Shown here: piece after piece, positions 21,250 to 31,344 of the stretch
Layout: each line of letters opens with the position of its first letter
Numbering within the stretch: the first letter of the stretch is position 1
DNA from: Moniliella sp. 'wahieum'
Lineage: Eukaryota > Basidiomycota > Moniliellomycetes > Moniliellales > Moniliellaceae
Assembly (NCBI GenBank): GCA_003971905.1
Contig: RSEE01000051.1
Coordinates: 310,001-374,000 of the forward strand
Reading direction: 5' to 3'
DNA length: 64,000 nt
The notes under the pieces: model-generated
The model's input: the letters and a program-made list of their open reading frames with translations, nothing else
Database searches by the model: none
Told to the model about the DNA's origin: nothing
Program-made: the position numbers and the translations under genes

Positions 21250-23570
21250 AGCAGATGAAGCTGCCTGGCGAAGATGTTCGAACCCGCTCGTTTTCGTCCG
21301 TTGTCCGGTGCGAATCCCAACTCTCGTGAGCAGGTCCCGACCCCGCACGTCGTCTCCTCCTTCGAGATTTACGCCGGCGTCGCACTTGCCCTTATCAGGA
21401 CGCAGCGTGGATTAACCGCTTCATGGTCCTGCTGTAGGGGGGCAGAGACCTCACTTTGGTGGAGCAGTTCGATTCGGAGGTGACTCTTCCTGTGGAGATG
21501 CACTGCACCACTCCGGTCTTCAGTCTTGTTTTGCGTTTCGTGCAACCTTCCTGAAAGACAGTGGGGGCGAGCGCAACCCGGCGCAAAAGGATTTTCAGGA
21601 GTTTCATCGTCACCGGAACACAGAAACTGCGGCGAACTATTCCGCAACGTCCACATATCCTGCTGCTTCGCTGGAACCTCAACGTCTCGGCTGTGACATG
21701 TGAGGAACTCTACTGGAACTTCCTATTATAAGGCTTTGAAGCCGTGGGTGCATGACGCAATCGTTCGCCTCCCGCGCGAGTCGATTCACTTCGGGGCGAT
21801 TAGTTTCGAAGAACTGTGCACAACAGCGGTCATTGACATCGATCAATCCCACTCGCTGAGCGCGCGCGTTACCCCAGATTCCCCTGCATCGGACGGCAAT
21901 CGTTGATTTCCTCGGCCTTCACCTCCCGAGGCCAAACCCATGGATCTCAGCGCGACCACCCCCGCCGCCGAGAAGCCGAACGCTGCTTTAAAGGCGCTTG
22001 CTTCTGCTGCGGCTCCCATAGCCACCTCACTGCCGAGTGCCCCACCTCGTAGTCTCCCTCTGTGGCCTCCACACGGCCTCGACGCTGATTCTACCTGACG
22101 CGGTCGTGGGGTTTGTCTTACCTCTCGGTCATTCACGGTACTCGTTCACCTGCATCCTTTGGCCCTTCGTCTTCCGTCTCCGCCCCCAATTCCGGTTACC
22201 ACCTTGGCCAAAGGCTCTCTGTTGGCGCAAACATCGTTCTCATGGACCACTGCACCCCGTCCTCCTCTGTTAACTTGACCCCGTTTCCCTCCACGTTTCC
22301 TCCCAGCACTGAGCCGTCCACTCCCCTCCTCCCTTTCGCGCTCCCCCCACACCCCATCTCACGGTACGCAACAACCTTTCCCCATAACTCCCTCCTCGGC
22401 AGAGCCTCTGGCCGGAGGAGTCCCTACGTGCCTCCCCGATCTGGACCGTCTATATTGGCTTTCTCTCTCCAAGGCAGTTTGAGCTCGAGATGTGGTCAGG
22501 GAACCTGAACTCATGGTAAGCGTCTAGTCGACAGTGGGGCTCGTCTCGTCCGTCGCCGTTGCTAGTGGTTCCGAGACAATGTTTCCCGACGAATCACACT
22601 CGCGCATCTGGAGCACATCTGCCAGGCGGTCCCTCCCAGCTACCTCATTCCTTCCGTAGCGCCTTCTCCAAGTTAAACGGGCGTGGAGGTGCGGCGTCAT
22701 TATGTCAAAAAGTGTTGAGAATCCAAGTACTTACTATTGTGCAGCTAAGTGGGGATGGAGGTGGTAAAGTCATAACATTCACTGCATAGCTCCCACAGGA
22801 GCTATGCTCCCATTCGCAAGAGAAAAAGAAGAAAGATAAGAACACTACTGCTGCAGTGCCACTGGTCGCATGTCACCAGTATAGCACGCAATTCATCCAC
22901 AACAACACTTACAGATCATGAGGCCATTACTACGTTTCGCCGTCCTCGCCTGTTGAACCGTCGCCAGGGACGATGTTGCTAGATTTTCCCCCCTATCGCC
23001 TTGCTACTAATGGTCAACGGCGGTCCCCTTCTACCGGTCCAGCCTGACTTGGTCGGCCAACAGGGCGGGTATATTGTCCAGCCAGCGATCTTCTGACGGC
23101 CTTGGCTATCGTTACATCGGGCCCTTTCGAATTGTCCCCTGTTGGCCGCGCCGCGTATCAGATCCGCTTTCCCCATTGCGGATTTTCTACACCTCCATGG
23201 CGAGTTCCATGCGTCTCCCGCTTGGGTGCCTACACCCCGGGTGACGTGGTCCCTGCCCGTTGTGGCTCGAGCCCCCCCCCCCGCATCTTCTCCAGGAATA
23301 TGGTGACGATGATTCCTATTCATCACGATATCGAGCACGTCCTCGACTCTCGCCGCAAGGACCGGCGTGGAGGCCACACATTCGGGACTTTTTATAGTTC
23401 TCACTTCCGTGGCTATCCCCCGTCCACGAACGAGAGTGGGTATACCGCCGCGGACATGTCTCTCATTATCCCGAACCGGTGTTTCGTTTCCAAGTGTCGC
23501 TCATGCCCGTCGACTCGCCATCTCTCGCCTCCGCCGACGACCGGGATCAAGGTGTGAACGGGATCAAGGA
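21250..23570 (+). mobile_element. Decayed Ty3/gypsy chromovirus, gag to chromodomain, pol core deleted
   Basis: Several plus-strand pieces in changing frames are in the order expected for a chromovirus. At 21.71-21.88 kb there is a gag capsid-like segment (YYKALKPWVHDAIVRLPRES). At 21,999-22,040 a CX2CX4HX4C zinc knuckle is followed by a stop. At 22,525-22,670 a retropepsin-like DSGA motif precedes a typical downstream helix. At 23,100-23,260 lies the end of the integrase (VGRAAYQIRFP, SRLGAYTPGD). At 23,315-23,470 is a chromodomain-like piece (IEHVLDSRRK, HFRGYPPSTNES). Reverse transcriptase, RNase H and the integrase core are absent. The gap holds a copia LTR fragment at 22,749-22,907, suggesting deletion or nested insertion. 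Chromodomains of this class recognise histone marks and steer insertion to heterochromatin (family knowledge). A tRNA-Ser starts about 270 bp downstream. Confidence 0.75.
22749..22907 (-). repeat. Partial copia LTR, copy 2, inside the gypsy remnant
   Basis: On the minus strand it starts TGTTGTTGTGGATGAATTGC and is collinear with copy 1 at 16,285-16,440, including shared blocks CATAGCTCCCA, CCCATTCGCA and CTGCTGCAGTGCC (plus strand). No adjacent copia coding sequence is present, so it is a solo or broken LTR. Confidence 0.7.
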
Positions 23571-23841
23571 CATATATACTGTTTGCCTATCTCGCTCCCA
23601 TTTCCAATTCCTTCGTCCCGAGCGTCTCGCCCTTCGCTGCTCTTCCTCTTCGCGCCACATATGTCCTCTGCTCTTGTTTCTTCCCCACGACGATTGGAAC
23701 GCTTTTAATAATCTCAACTCTGGCGTCTCTCGCCTTAGCCGTCTGTGACAACAGCTATCTCGCCCGTTACAAGCTTAGAAAACCAACACAGTTTTCATGG
23801 TAACAGCTACATAACGTCTCGTACTCAATCTGTGACGTAAT

Positions 23842-23938
23842 GGCAATGTGCCCGAGCGGTTAAGGGGATTGATTAGAACAGTTGTGTCTAACCATCAATT
23901 AGGCTCTGCCTGCACAGGTTCGAATCCTGTCATTGTCG
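23842..23938 (+). tRNA. tRNA-Ser(AGA) with a 15-nt intron
   Basis: Same mature tRNA as the minus-strand copy at 13655-13750: acceptor GGCAATG/CATTGTC, class II variable arm, T loop TTCGAAT. The intron is 23879-23893 (15 nt) and differs from the 14-nt intron of the other copy in both length and several bases. A T5 terminator (TTTTT) follows at about 23,942. Confidence 0.93.
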
Positions 23939-24972
23939 TCATTTTTGTCGAGCAGATCAGCTCGCCCTCATCGTTGTAGGCGATACAGGATGTGTCTGGA
24001 CCTGTTCCGACGCCCACAATGCAGTTGAACGAGCGTGTCTATCTCAGTGAGGATGGGGACATTAACGTGCCTTTTACTGGCATTTCCGATCGCATATGTT
24101 TAGGCGTGTTATTAGCCCTCCTGACAAAAGGTTAGCGCGACCCGCCATCGTGAATGCAACGTTTACAACCTCCGGTAGCTGTTGAGCCAGCCTCCGTCGG
24201 GTTGACTTGGACGCCTCCGAAAGCCACTAACGTTCGCTCGGTCGTGAGGAATACGTGTTATTGGTGGTCCTCGTTAGCATTATCAAGAAGGAACACCGGT
24301 CGAAAAAAAGTGGACTGGTCAAGAAAAAATACAGAAAGAATGGCACACTGTATCCATCTGTGTCCATCTTTGTATCCAACACTCTCTGAATCCAACTTGT
24401 CGTCGATCTGAGATGTAATTCGGTTGCAATGCCATAATCACCGCTGTGACGTGTGGGTTCATTTCGTAAGAGTAACCCGGGGAGATGGGGTCGCTGTGGG
24501 GTAGAGTAGTAGGGCGGCGAGAGCGCAGGAATGCCACCGCTACGTTCAAGAGCACGCTCAGCATAATGGTCCAAACGACAGATTGGATAGACCAGCTACA
24601 CATAAAATCTTTCGGGGAAGACGCAGAGGGAATCATCTTCAAAGCAAGTATCAAAAACCAAAGAGCGAACATATGCGCAAGTCAAGGAGAGAGGAGATGG
24701 GGTACTGAGGCTTGGCTATCAGCCAAGCGCAGGATGAGCGAAGGGAGTGAGGCGGGTATCAGGAATGACCTTCGCCAATGGAGGTCCAAAGTGCAGTGCG
24801 ACCGAATTCCAGTCCGCGCTGTCGAGGCCGCAACCCAAAGGGGAAGAGGAGTAGGAAGAGCAAGAACTCTTACACAGGTACCCGGCCACTCACGACTCGT
24901 GCCCTCGTGATCGGGGCCAATGTCATGGCTGGGATACGTGTTGGAGTTCCAGGTCCGTGTCGGTCTTGCCCT
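23939..24972. other. Intergenic region with a possible short membrane-protein ORF
   Basis: A minus-strand frame, 24,672-24,319, encodes a hydrophobic segment (IMLSVLLNVAVAFL) after MFALWFLILALKMI. It could be a small membrane protein or the end of a degraded gene, but there is no domain and the frame continues as non-coding-looking sequence. It lies downstream of the UPF0658 gene on the same strand. Nothing else is seen. Confidence 0.35.
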
Positions 24973-26682
24973 CTAATTTGAGTTGGCGTTTTTGCTGTCG
25001 CACTTTTGCTTTTTGCGTGCCTCTACGCCACGGCTCAGGTGGGAGCGCACAATGACCATTTTGAGTCCTCGGTCAAAGTTGTAGAGACACCGGAGGGCCA
25101 TACCGACCGTGGTGACCAGCAAAGCCAGCGCCAAAGCAGCGCGAAAACGGTAAGGGACTTGAAGCTATGCGATGAGGGCAACTCTCCGTGTCAGTAGTCT
25201 GTCGCCGTTCATGGGAACCAGCAATCCTGGCAGCATGGACAATAAGGAGAACAGGGACGTACGTATAGCGGTAAATGTCTTTCGATTGATCCGAACTGTT
25301 GTGCAGCGTCCAGATTCGTACCAGCTTAAAGACAAAGTACGCCATTCCGACCAGCAACCCAACAATCCAAATGTACATCATCGCCTTGTTCTCTGCTCGC
25401 ACCGCCCATTGCGCAACCAGCACCGCGACCAAGGACAAGGGTGTGGCGACGATGGTGATAATGCGCTCGACATTATGGCCCTCGTCCAGGACAACAATGA
25501 TCAGTTGAACGCAAAACGTAAAAAAGATGAACAGATCAAACTCTGTGGATGGGGGGAAGAGGTCAGCTGTGATGGGTTCAATGGATGGGAGAAATGGGAA
25601 GGGAGAGGTAGAGAGGATCGTACTAAGGAGCACCACATAGACGTTGTAGTGGAGAAAGCGTTTGCGCAGGTCAACCGAAGCACTGACGATGCGGTACATG
25701 CGGCCGCCAAATTCTTTGCGGAGAAAGTAGCTGAGCACAAGGAAGATGCCAACGATAGGCCTAACACAGCGGCTGTCAAACTGGTATAGACATGGGCCGG
25801 GATGCCATCGTCGATGGGCTGGCCCTGGACGCCACGAGAAAGAACCTTGCTGATTTCGGCAGTCTGGATGCCGGCATAGACCAGCATGCAAGCATTAAAG
25901 ATGAGGATGCCCCAGATCATGATGAGGTTCTTGTTAAACATGCGTCAATGCTGAGGACGACATTGTACACAAGCAATGGCAAAGGCGGCGACAAAGGTGG
26001 GGAGGGAGGGTAGCGGTGATGTTCCGGTAGGCATCTTGGCTTCTACGATGGCGGAAACGGCGATAGGATGGCCTCGATGGTGATGTTGGCTGCGGCCTCG
26101 AGGATAGCCATGGCAATCCAAGCGCGTGAGATGTAGGACGATTCGAGTGGAGCGGGACCCAGTAGAAACAAGAGAGGACAAAGTGCCGTAGGCGCGAAGG
26201 CAGGCTGCGGTTCCGCTTTTGCTCCTCGATCTGGCGCAATTCATCGGCGGTCAGGTTCTGCGGAGCAAAGTCACGCTCGGTGTCAGTAGTCGTCGTCTTC
26301 GGATGGTGTGGTGGGTGGGGCGTGGAGGAAGTGAACCGAGGGAGCCGGTGGAGGTATGGGTGGCGTAGGCCTCAACGATCGACGCATTGTCGTCCTCGCG
26401 CGCGCGCAAGTTGGAGGGGGAGGACAAAACGGTAGCTGCCCTCGAGAAGGCTGCTGGAGGCGTCCAAGGCACTGGCGCTGGCGCTGGCAGGCTGAGAAGC
26501 GAGTCGGCTACGCTGCCGGTCGAGGCGAGGGAGCTGCTGGGATCGAAGGTCGCTCTGCAGGTCATACACAAGGTCGTCCTGCTCGCTTTCGTGGGCGGGG
26601 TGGTAGGAGGGGAAGGAGGCGGCGGGGCCATGTCGGGCGACCGGCCTGCGCGCGGCGGGGACGACGGCGGCGGCGGCGGCAT
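24973..26682 (-). CDS. UPF0658 family Golgi membrane protein
   Basis: A fungus-specific multipass membrane family (UPF0658) is recognised from segments near the C-terminus: FIFFTFCVQLIIVVL, the WAVRAENKAMMYIWI block and GMAYFVFKLVRIW. Fission yeast members localise to the Golgi; the molecular role is unknown. Exons are about 26682-25624, 25542-25263 and 25164-24973. The introns 25623-25543 (81 nt) and 25262-25165 (98 nt) have GTAC donors and CAG/TAG acceptors; the first restores LLKFDLFIFF in frame. The N-terminus is a cytosolic Pro/Ser-rich tail ([18 protein letters not shown]), then an ADELRQIEEQKRNRS helix, then six or seven hydrophobic segments. The C-terminus is basic (RGVEARKKQK...NANSN). 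The start at 26682 is the most upstream Met consistent with this. Single-base breaks occur near 26.4, 26.1 and 25.1 kb. The gene is divergent from the derlin gene, with 434 bp between starts. Confidence 0.8.
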
Positions 26683-27115
26683 GGACGCTGGATGACACAC
26701 ACAGCAGACCTCCGCAGGGGCGGGGCAGTGGAGACGGCGGGCGAGGCGCACTGCGGGGCGTGGCGCCGCCTGTCAGGGATGCGGTGAGCCTTGTGCGGCC
26801 ACGAGTGCGCCCCAGTGCTCTGCTGCTCCCTGCGTCGCACGGCGCTACACTGGCGGAGGCGGAGCGACAGGCGGAGCCACAGCGACGATCATCCGCGCGC
26901 ATCACCGGTCACCACCATCCGTCCAGAGCCCGCAGTAGCCCTCCAGCGTGGCATGGGCCGCCCATTCGCGTCTCCGTTCCGCCGGCCACGTGGCCGCGCC
27001 GCACCGGCCAGATGCTAGGGTTAGGCTTGTTTAACCATGAACACTCCGTCCCGTCCTTCGCCTCTCCGCCACCTCCCCATCCTCACGCTCCCCCGCGCCA
27101 GCTGAGGACGCCGCC
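26683..27115. promoter_or_regulatory. Divergent promoter region between UPF0658 and derlin genes
   Basis: These 433 bp of GC-rich sequence separate two divergently transcribed genes of the secretory pathway. I see no clear TATA box. A shared promoter is an inference from layout. Confidence 0.4.
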
Positions 27116-28445
27116 ATGGACGTGCTGTGCGTTCTTACCCCCCATCTTTTCCGCCCGCGCTGCTGACCCCCGTCCCCTCGCGCCAGGAACCAGATCCCCC
27201 CCGTTAGCGCGCCATGCTCGGCATGGTGGCCCTCGTCACCCTGACGCCCTGCTCAAGCTGTCTGACATCCGCACGTGGTACTTCGACTGGTTCCGCGTGC
27301 GCTACGGCTGGGAGCTGTGGCGCCCTTGACTGCCCTTCTATGCCGGCAGCGACATCAACATGCTTATGAACACCTTTTACTCTACAACAACAGCAGCGAC
27401 CTGGAAAATGGCCGCTTTTTCCGCCGCTCCAGCCAGTATGCTGGTGCCTGCTCGTCAATGCGGCTGCTATTGTGTCTTGGCAGCCCGCTCCGCGCACCTT
27501 TCCTCTTGGCCCGCTGTGAGCCTTCTGATGGTACGTTGACACGCACGCACATTCTCTCTGGCGGGGACTAACCTGCGCCCCTCCGCCCCCGCAGTACCTG
27601 TGGTCGCGCGACAATTCTACCGGGCAAGTCACATTTTTGGCTTTCTCACCTTACCCGCCAAGTATCTTGCTCAAGCCCACCTGTTTCTCGACCTGATTAC
27701 CACCGGCCTCGGCGGGGCGGTCACCAATGCCACTGGCATTCTTGCTGGCCACGCATGGTTGCTCCTCGAAGAGTTTGCTTCCAATGACGACCCCCGCGCT
27801 CGCCGTTCCAGCCTCACTGCGCTCGGCCTCCTTCTTGCCCGCGCTCTCACCCAGCCACCTCGGTTGCTGCAGCGTATCCTACCTGACAGCACCGATCCCA
27901 CCACGGGTACCCACACCACGGCGGTCCAGGGCGGCGGACCCAGTACGGTGCTGCGTACGCGCCCGTGGTGGGGCGTGGGGACAAGGTGGGCATTCGCTCG
28001 CTTCGGACTCGGCTGGTTCCCAAGGCAGCCGTTTTGTCCCTTCTTTCCTTCGTGGCTGGGGTGGTGGGAGCCAGGGAGCTACGACGCCTACTCCATCCCG
28101 CGACGCGCTCTTGCGGCGACCGAGCGACGATTGCGTGCCCAAGCGGGCAACAGCATTGTGGGCCGCAACCAAGCTCGCGCTGCAGCCGCCCGAGGTGCAG
28201 GTATGACCGCGCCCCCCGCCGCAGAGGGTGCGCGTACGACAGCCACTGCCACCCCTCGTACCACCTCCGGGGGCATCCCACTCTCCGCCCTTCCAACCCG
28301 GACGATCCCAGCCTGCACAATGCCAATTCGTCGGGCGGTTCGGTCGCGGAGCAACGGCGAGGACATGCACGCCAGCCTTCGGACTCCCGCGAGGAAGCAA
28401 CGGCTGCCGATCCTTGGCTGGCCAAGGACAGCGTTGGGCGAGTAG
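27116..28445 (+). CDS. DFM1: Derlin (Der1-like rhomboid pseudoprotease)
   Basis: Derlins are ER multipass membrane proteins that help retrotranslocate misfolded proteins for ERAD and recruit Cdc48. The start is built from an 11-nt first exon (27116-27126). The introns are 27127-27186 (60 nt) and 27531-27594 (64 nt). Splicing gives an N-terminus MDVLNQIPPV, matching the family's xNxIPPVTR start. Further hallmarks are IRTWYFDWFRVRYGWELWRP, YNNSSDLENGRFFRRSSQYA, YLWSRDN, LFLDLITTGLGGAVTNATG and ILAGHAWLLLE. Rhomboid catalytic residues are not expected. Single-base gaps near 27,215, 27,330 and 27,650 break the frame. The 3' end is uncertain: the stop at 28443-28445 is taken, but another frame to about 28,545 (NSSGGSVAEQRRGHARQ) also looks coding and there may be an intron near 27,990. 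A GRGDK stretch may correspond to the Cdc48-binding tail. It converges on DBP9. Confidence 0.8.
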
Positions 28446-28697
28446 TAACTAATATATATTCACTACCTCCCTCTCCCTCCCTCTCGCATGTCATGCATGT
28501 CACGAACGATCTGCGTCTGTCTTCACGCGATAAAAAATGGTAAGATGGAATGGGAATGAAATCGGCCAGTGCCGCTAGCAAGGGTTGGTTGGGGTGGCAG
28601 GGGATGAGGCAGGTTCCACGTTCAGAGTTCAGAGTTCAGACTAGGTGCACCTGCACTCGACCCGCGCCACATGCAATCAGGAACGCAATGCTTCACT

Positions 28698-31082
28698 TCA
28701 CCTCTTGAACTTTTTCAGTGGATCCGTCTTTCGGGTGGGCGCAGGACGTCCGTGTCCGCGTCCGCGACCGCGACCGCGCCCACGCGCCGCACCACCGCGA
28801 GGATGATTAAACTTGGGGACAAAGCCATCGGAGCGTTTGCGTGGGCTGGCCGAAGCGGAAGAGGGAAGGGCCGAAGACGAGGAGGGGCAAACGCCTTGAT
28901 GCGAGGCATAGGTAATCGGGCACATGCTTCAAATGGTGTTTGCCAGCCAACGCACGTCGCGTGCGTTCCATGTCAGCCGTTTGAGCTTGGAGGTACTCCA
29001 ACTCTTGCGGATTGTCGTCCCAGACGAAGCCAGTTTCTCATGTGCAGCATCTCCCACTTGAGCTCCTGTACGCGCGCCTCCTTGATCGCAGAAGCGTTGA
29101 TGGACTTGAGGGCATCAGCGGTACGGTACTTGAACCCCTCGATTTGCGCAGGGTCGTACTCCCATTCAGGAATCTTGGCAGAAGAGCGTTTGTTGCGGTT
29201 GGTGGGGTTGTTCCGATGTTGTGGTTGAGGTGGGGGTGGGGGGGAGCGTGGGTCCTGAGCCTCTGCCTCTGTATGCGCCGCCGCATACGCCCGCTGGATG
29301 GTACGCCAACACGCGCATCGGACCGGGACGTGGGGGAGCCACTGTCCTCGCCACCCGGGGCGAGAGGAAGTCTGACTTGCCCACCAGCGCGCGGGGAACG
29401 ACAAAGCTCAGTGCGGTACCGGTGTTGCCCGCGCGGGCAGTGCGACCGATCCGATGAGTGTAGGCGGTAAGCGAGGTGGGCAGGTCAAAGTTGATAACGC
29501 AGGCGACCGCGAGGAAATCAACACCGCGAGCGACACTGTACTCAGCTTTGGCCGCTTGATGGTCCGCCACGCGCTCTTCGCGCGTTTTTGCGAGCCTTTT
29601 CTTTTTCCCTTCGGCCTCAGCCGAGGCAGAGGCCAACTTTCGCTTCTTCCCTACCGCTTCCTCCTCCTTCATCGTCTTCACCGTCGTCACGTTTTCGCTC
29701 CCTTCCTCCGCCTCTTGCTCTGCCTCGCGCTCCTCCTCATCGTCCTCCTCCTCCTCCTCCTCCTCCAAAGCATCTGTTGGTCGGTAGCGATCATGACACC
29801 AGCGCGCCCTTGTTGAACGCCTCGACCTTCTTGGCACGTGAGGTGAAAGGCAATTCGTGGTTGAGCACCGCGGTGCGCGTAATGCCAAAACTGCTCCAAG
29901 AACAACTTCAACGGTACCCGCGATCGATCGAGTTGACAAAGATGAGCACTTGCCCCGCACCAAGCGCAGTTTCAAAATCACGTAGAGCAACAGGAACTTT
30001 TCGGCTTCGGATACGTGGACGCTATACTGGAGCAACTGGGGCCCCTCAGGCCCGTCGTGCGAACACCAAGAAGGCTGTCCTTGATGTCCAGCTGGATGGG
30101 CGTGCGGAGCAAGAGCGATCGCAATCGCTCCACGTCGGGGTGAGGGTAGCAGAGTGAGGAAGCGTTGGACACCACCTTTGGCCTCGGCGGCGGCCCCACC
30201 AGGACGAGGCTAGCAGTGCGAAACAAACCGCCCGAGCTAGCGTCGTCCGGGGAGGAAGGGAGTAAATTGTGGCCATAGGACAACATCAAATCTGCCTCGT
30301 CAATCACCAACGTTTCCAGCTGCGTCAGGTCCAAGCCGCCACGAGGGGTGTGAGACGAAGAGGACGGGGTGACAAAGTGCAACAGCCGCGCCGGCGTCGC
30401 AACAATCACATCGGGTTGACCTTCCGCCAACACCATCCGAAGCACTTGGCCGAAATGTCCTTGGCAATGTTGAGCACTTCCAGGGGGCCTCGCCCACGCC
30501 TGGGTCATCGACGACCGACTTGAGGTCGTGCTGTGGGTGGCGGCTACGCGGGTCCGTCTGACCGCCATGGGTCGACATGGAGCCCGGAACGTTGGAGAAG
30601 GCGGCTGCCGAGCGCCCGCCACAGGCGACGGCCAACGTGTTGAGTTGGGATGTGACTTGCTCGGCCAGTTCCCGGGTAGGAACAAGGATCAAGGCGCGGG
30701 TCACCTTGCTCTGCCCCGGAGCGGCAGCCTTGGCATCGAGGATTTTTTGCATGACGGGCAGGCCGTAGGCGAGCGTCTTGCCACTGCCCGTAGGGGCACG
30801 GACAAGAACGTCGCGCAAGCCAAAGGACGCAGCGGGGGCGGAGGCATCGGTCGTGTCGGTGGGTGCAGCAGTCGCGCCGAGAGCGACGGGGATGAGGGCG
30901 TTCTGGACGGGGGTAGGGTAAGCAAAGCCGAGTGCAGACAGGCCGCGGAGCAGCCGCGCGTCCAGGATGGAGCCCATGGCCGCAAAGGTGGGCCGGGTGG
31001 AGTGGTGCTTGTGCTTTGCGTGTGCGACGGGCGCCTGCGCCAGCGGCGCCATGGCGGGATCCGAGGCGGCTGCGGCAGCCAT
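28698..31082 (-). CDS. DBP9: ATP-dependent RNA helicase Dbp9 (DDX56-like)
   Basis: A nucleolar DEAD-box helicase needed for early 60S ribosome assembly. The order of motifs from 31.08 kb is Q motif ([17 protein letters not shown]), motif I (APTGSGKT), Ia (PTRELAEQ), Ib region ([11 protein letters not shown]), II ([12 protein letters not shown]), III (SATLT, in a neighbouring frame), the start of domain 2 ([15 protein letters not shown]), V (VARGVDF) and VI ([10 protein letters not shown]). A long acidic then basic insertion between motifs IV and V (seven consecutive Glu codons, then [17 protein letters not shown]) is characteristic of Dbp9. The C-terminus keeps [16 protein letters not shown] and HLKHVPDYL, then an [13 protein letters not shown] run and DPLKKFKR before the stop at 28698. 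About 795 codons without introns. At least five frame breaks (near 30.48, 30.15, 30.03, 29.93 and 29.0 kb) look like base-call errors, but I cannot exclude real damage. Confidence 0.85.
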
Positions 31083-31344
31083 CGGGAGGGAAATGGGGTG
31101 GTGGGGGTGATGAGGACCGTCGAGTGTGGCCCTCCGCCGAGGCCCGTCGTTTGCTTCCCAAGGTGGCCGGCAAAAAATATTATGGCTGAGCTAAGCCATC
31201 GGTGCAACTGCGGCACGAGGGTCCTGGCCCTAGTAGAGTGGTGATCATCGGTCCTCGATCAGATCACGTCCATTTCATTGACAGAGCTTAAGGCTGGGAC
31301 AGGGGGAACGCTACGTCTAAACCGAACCGTTCATCTTGCGGGGG

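Noticed and set aside
21262-21300. GTTCGAAC near 21,275 as the T loop of another tRNA
   Set aside because: Flanking bases do not pair into a T stem, and no anticodon or acceptor arm can be built on either strand.
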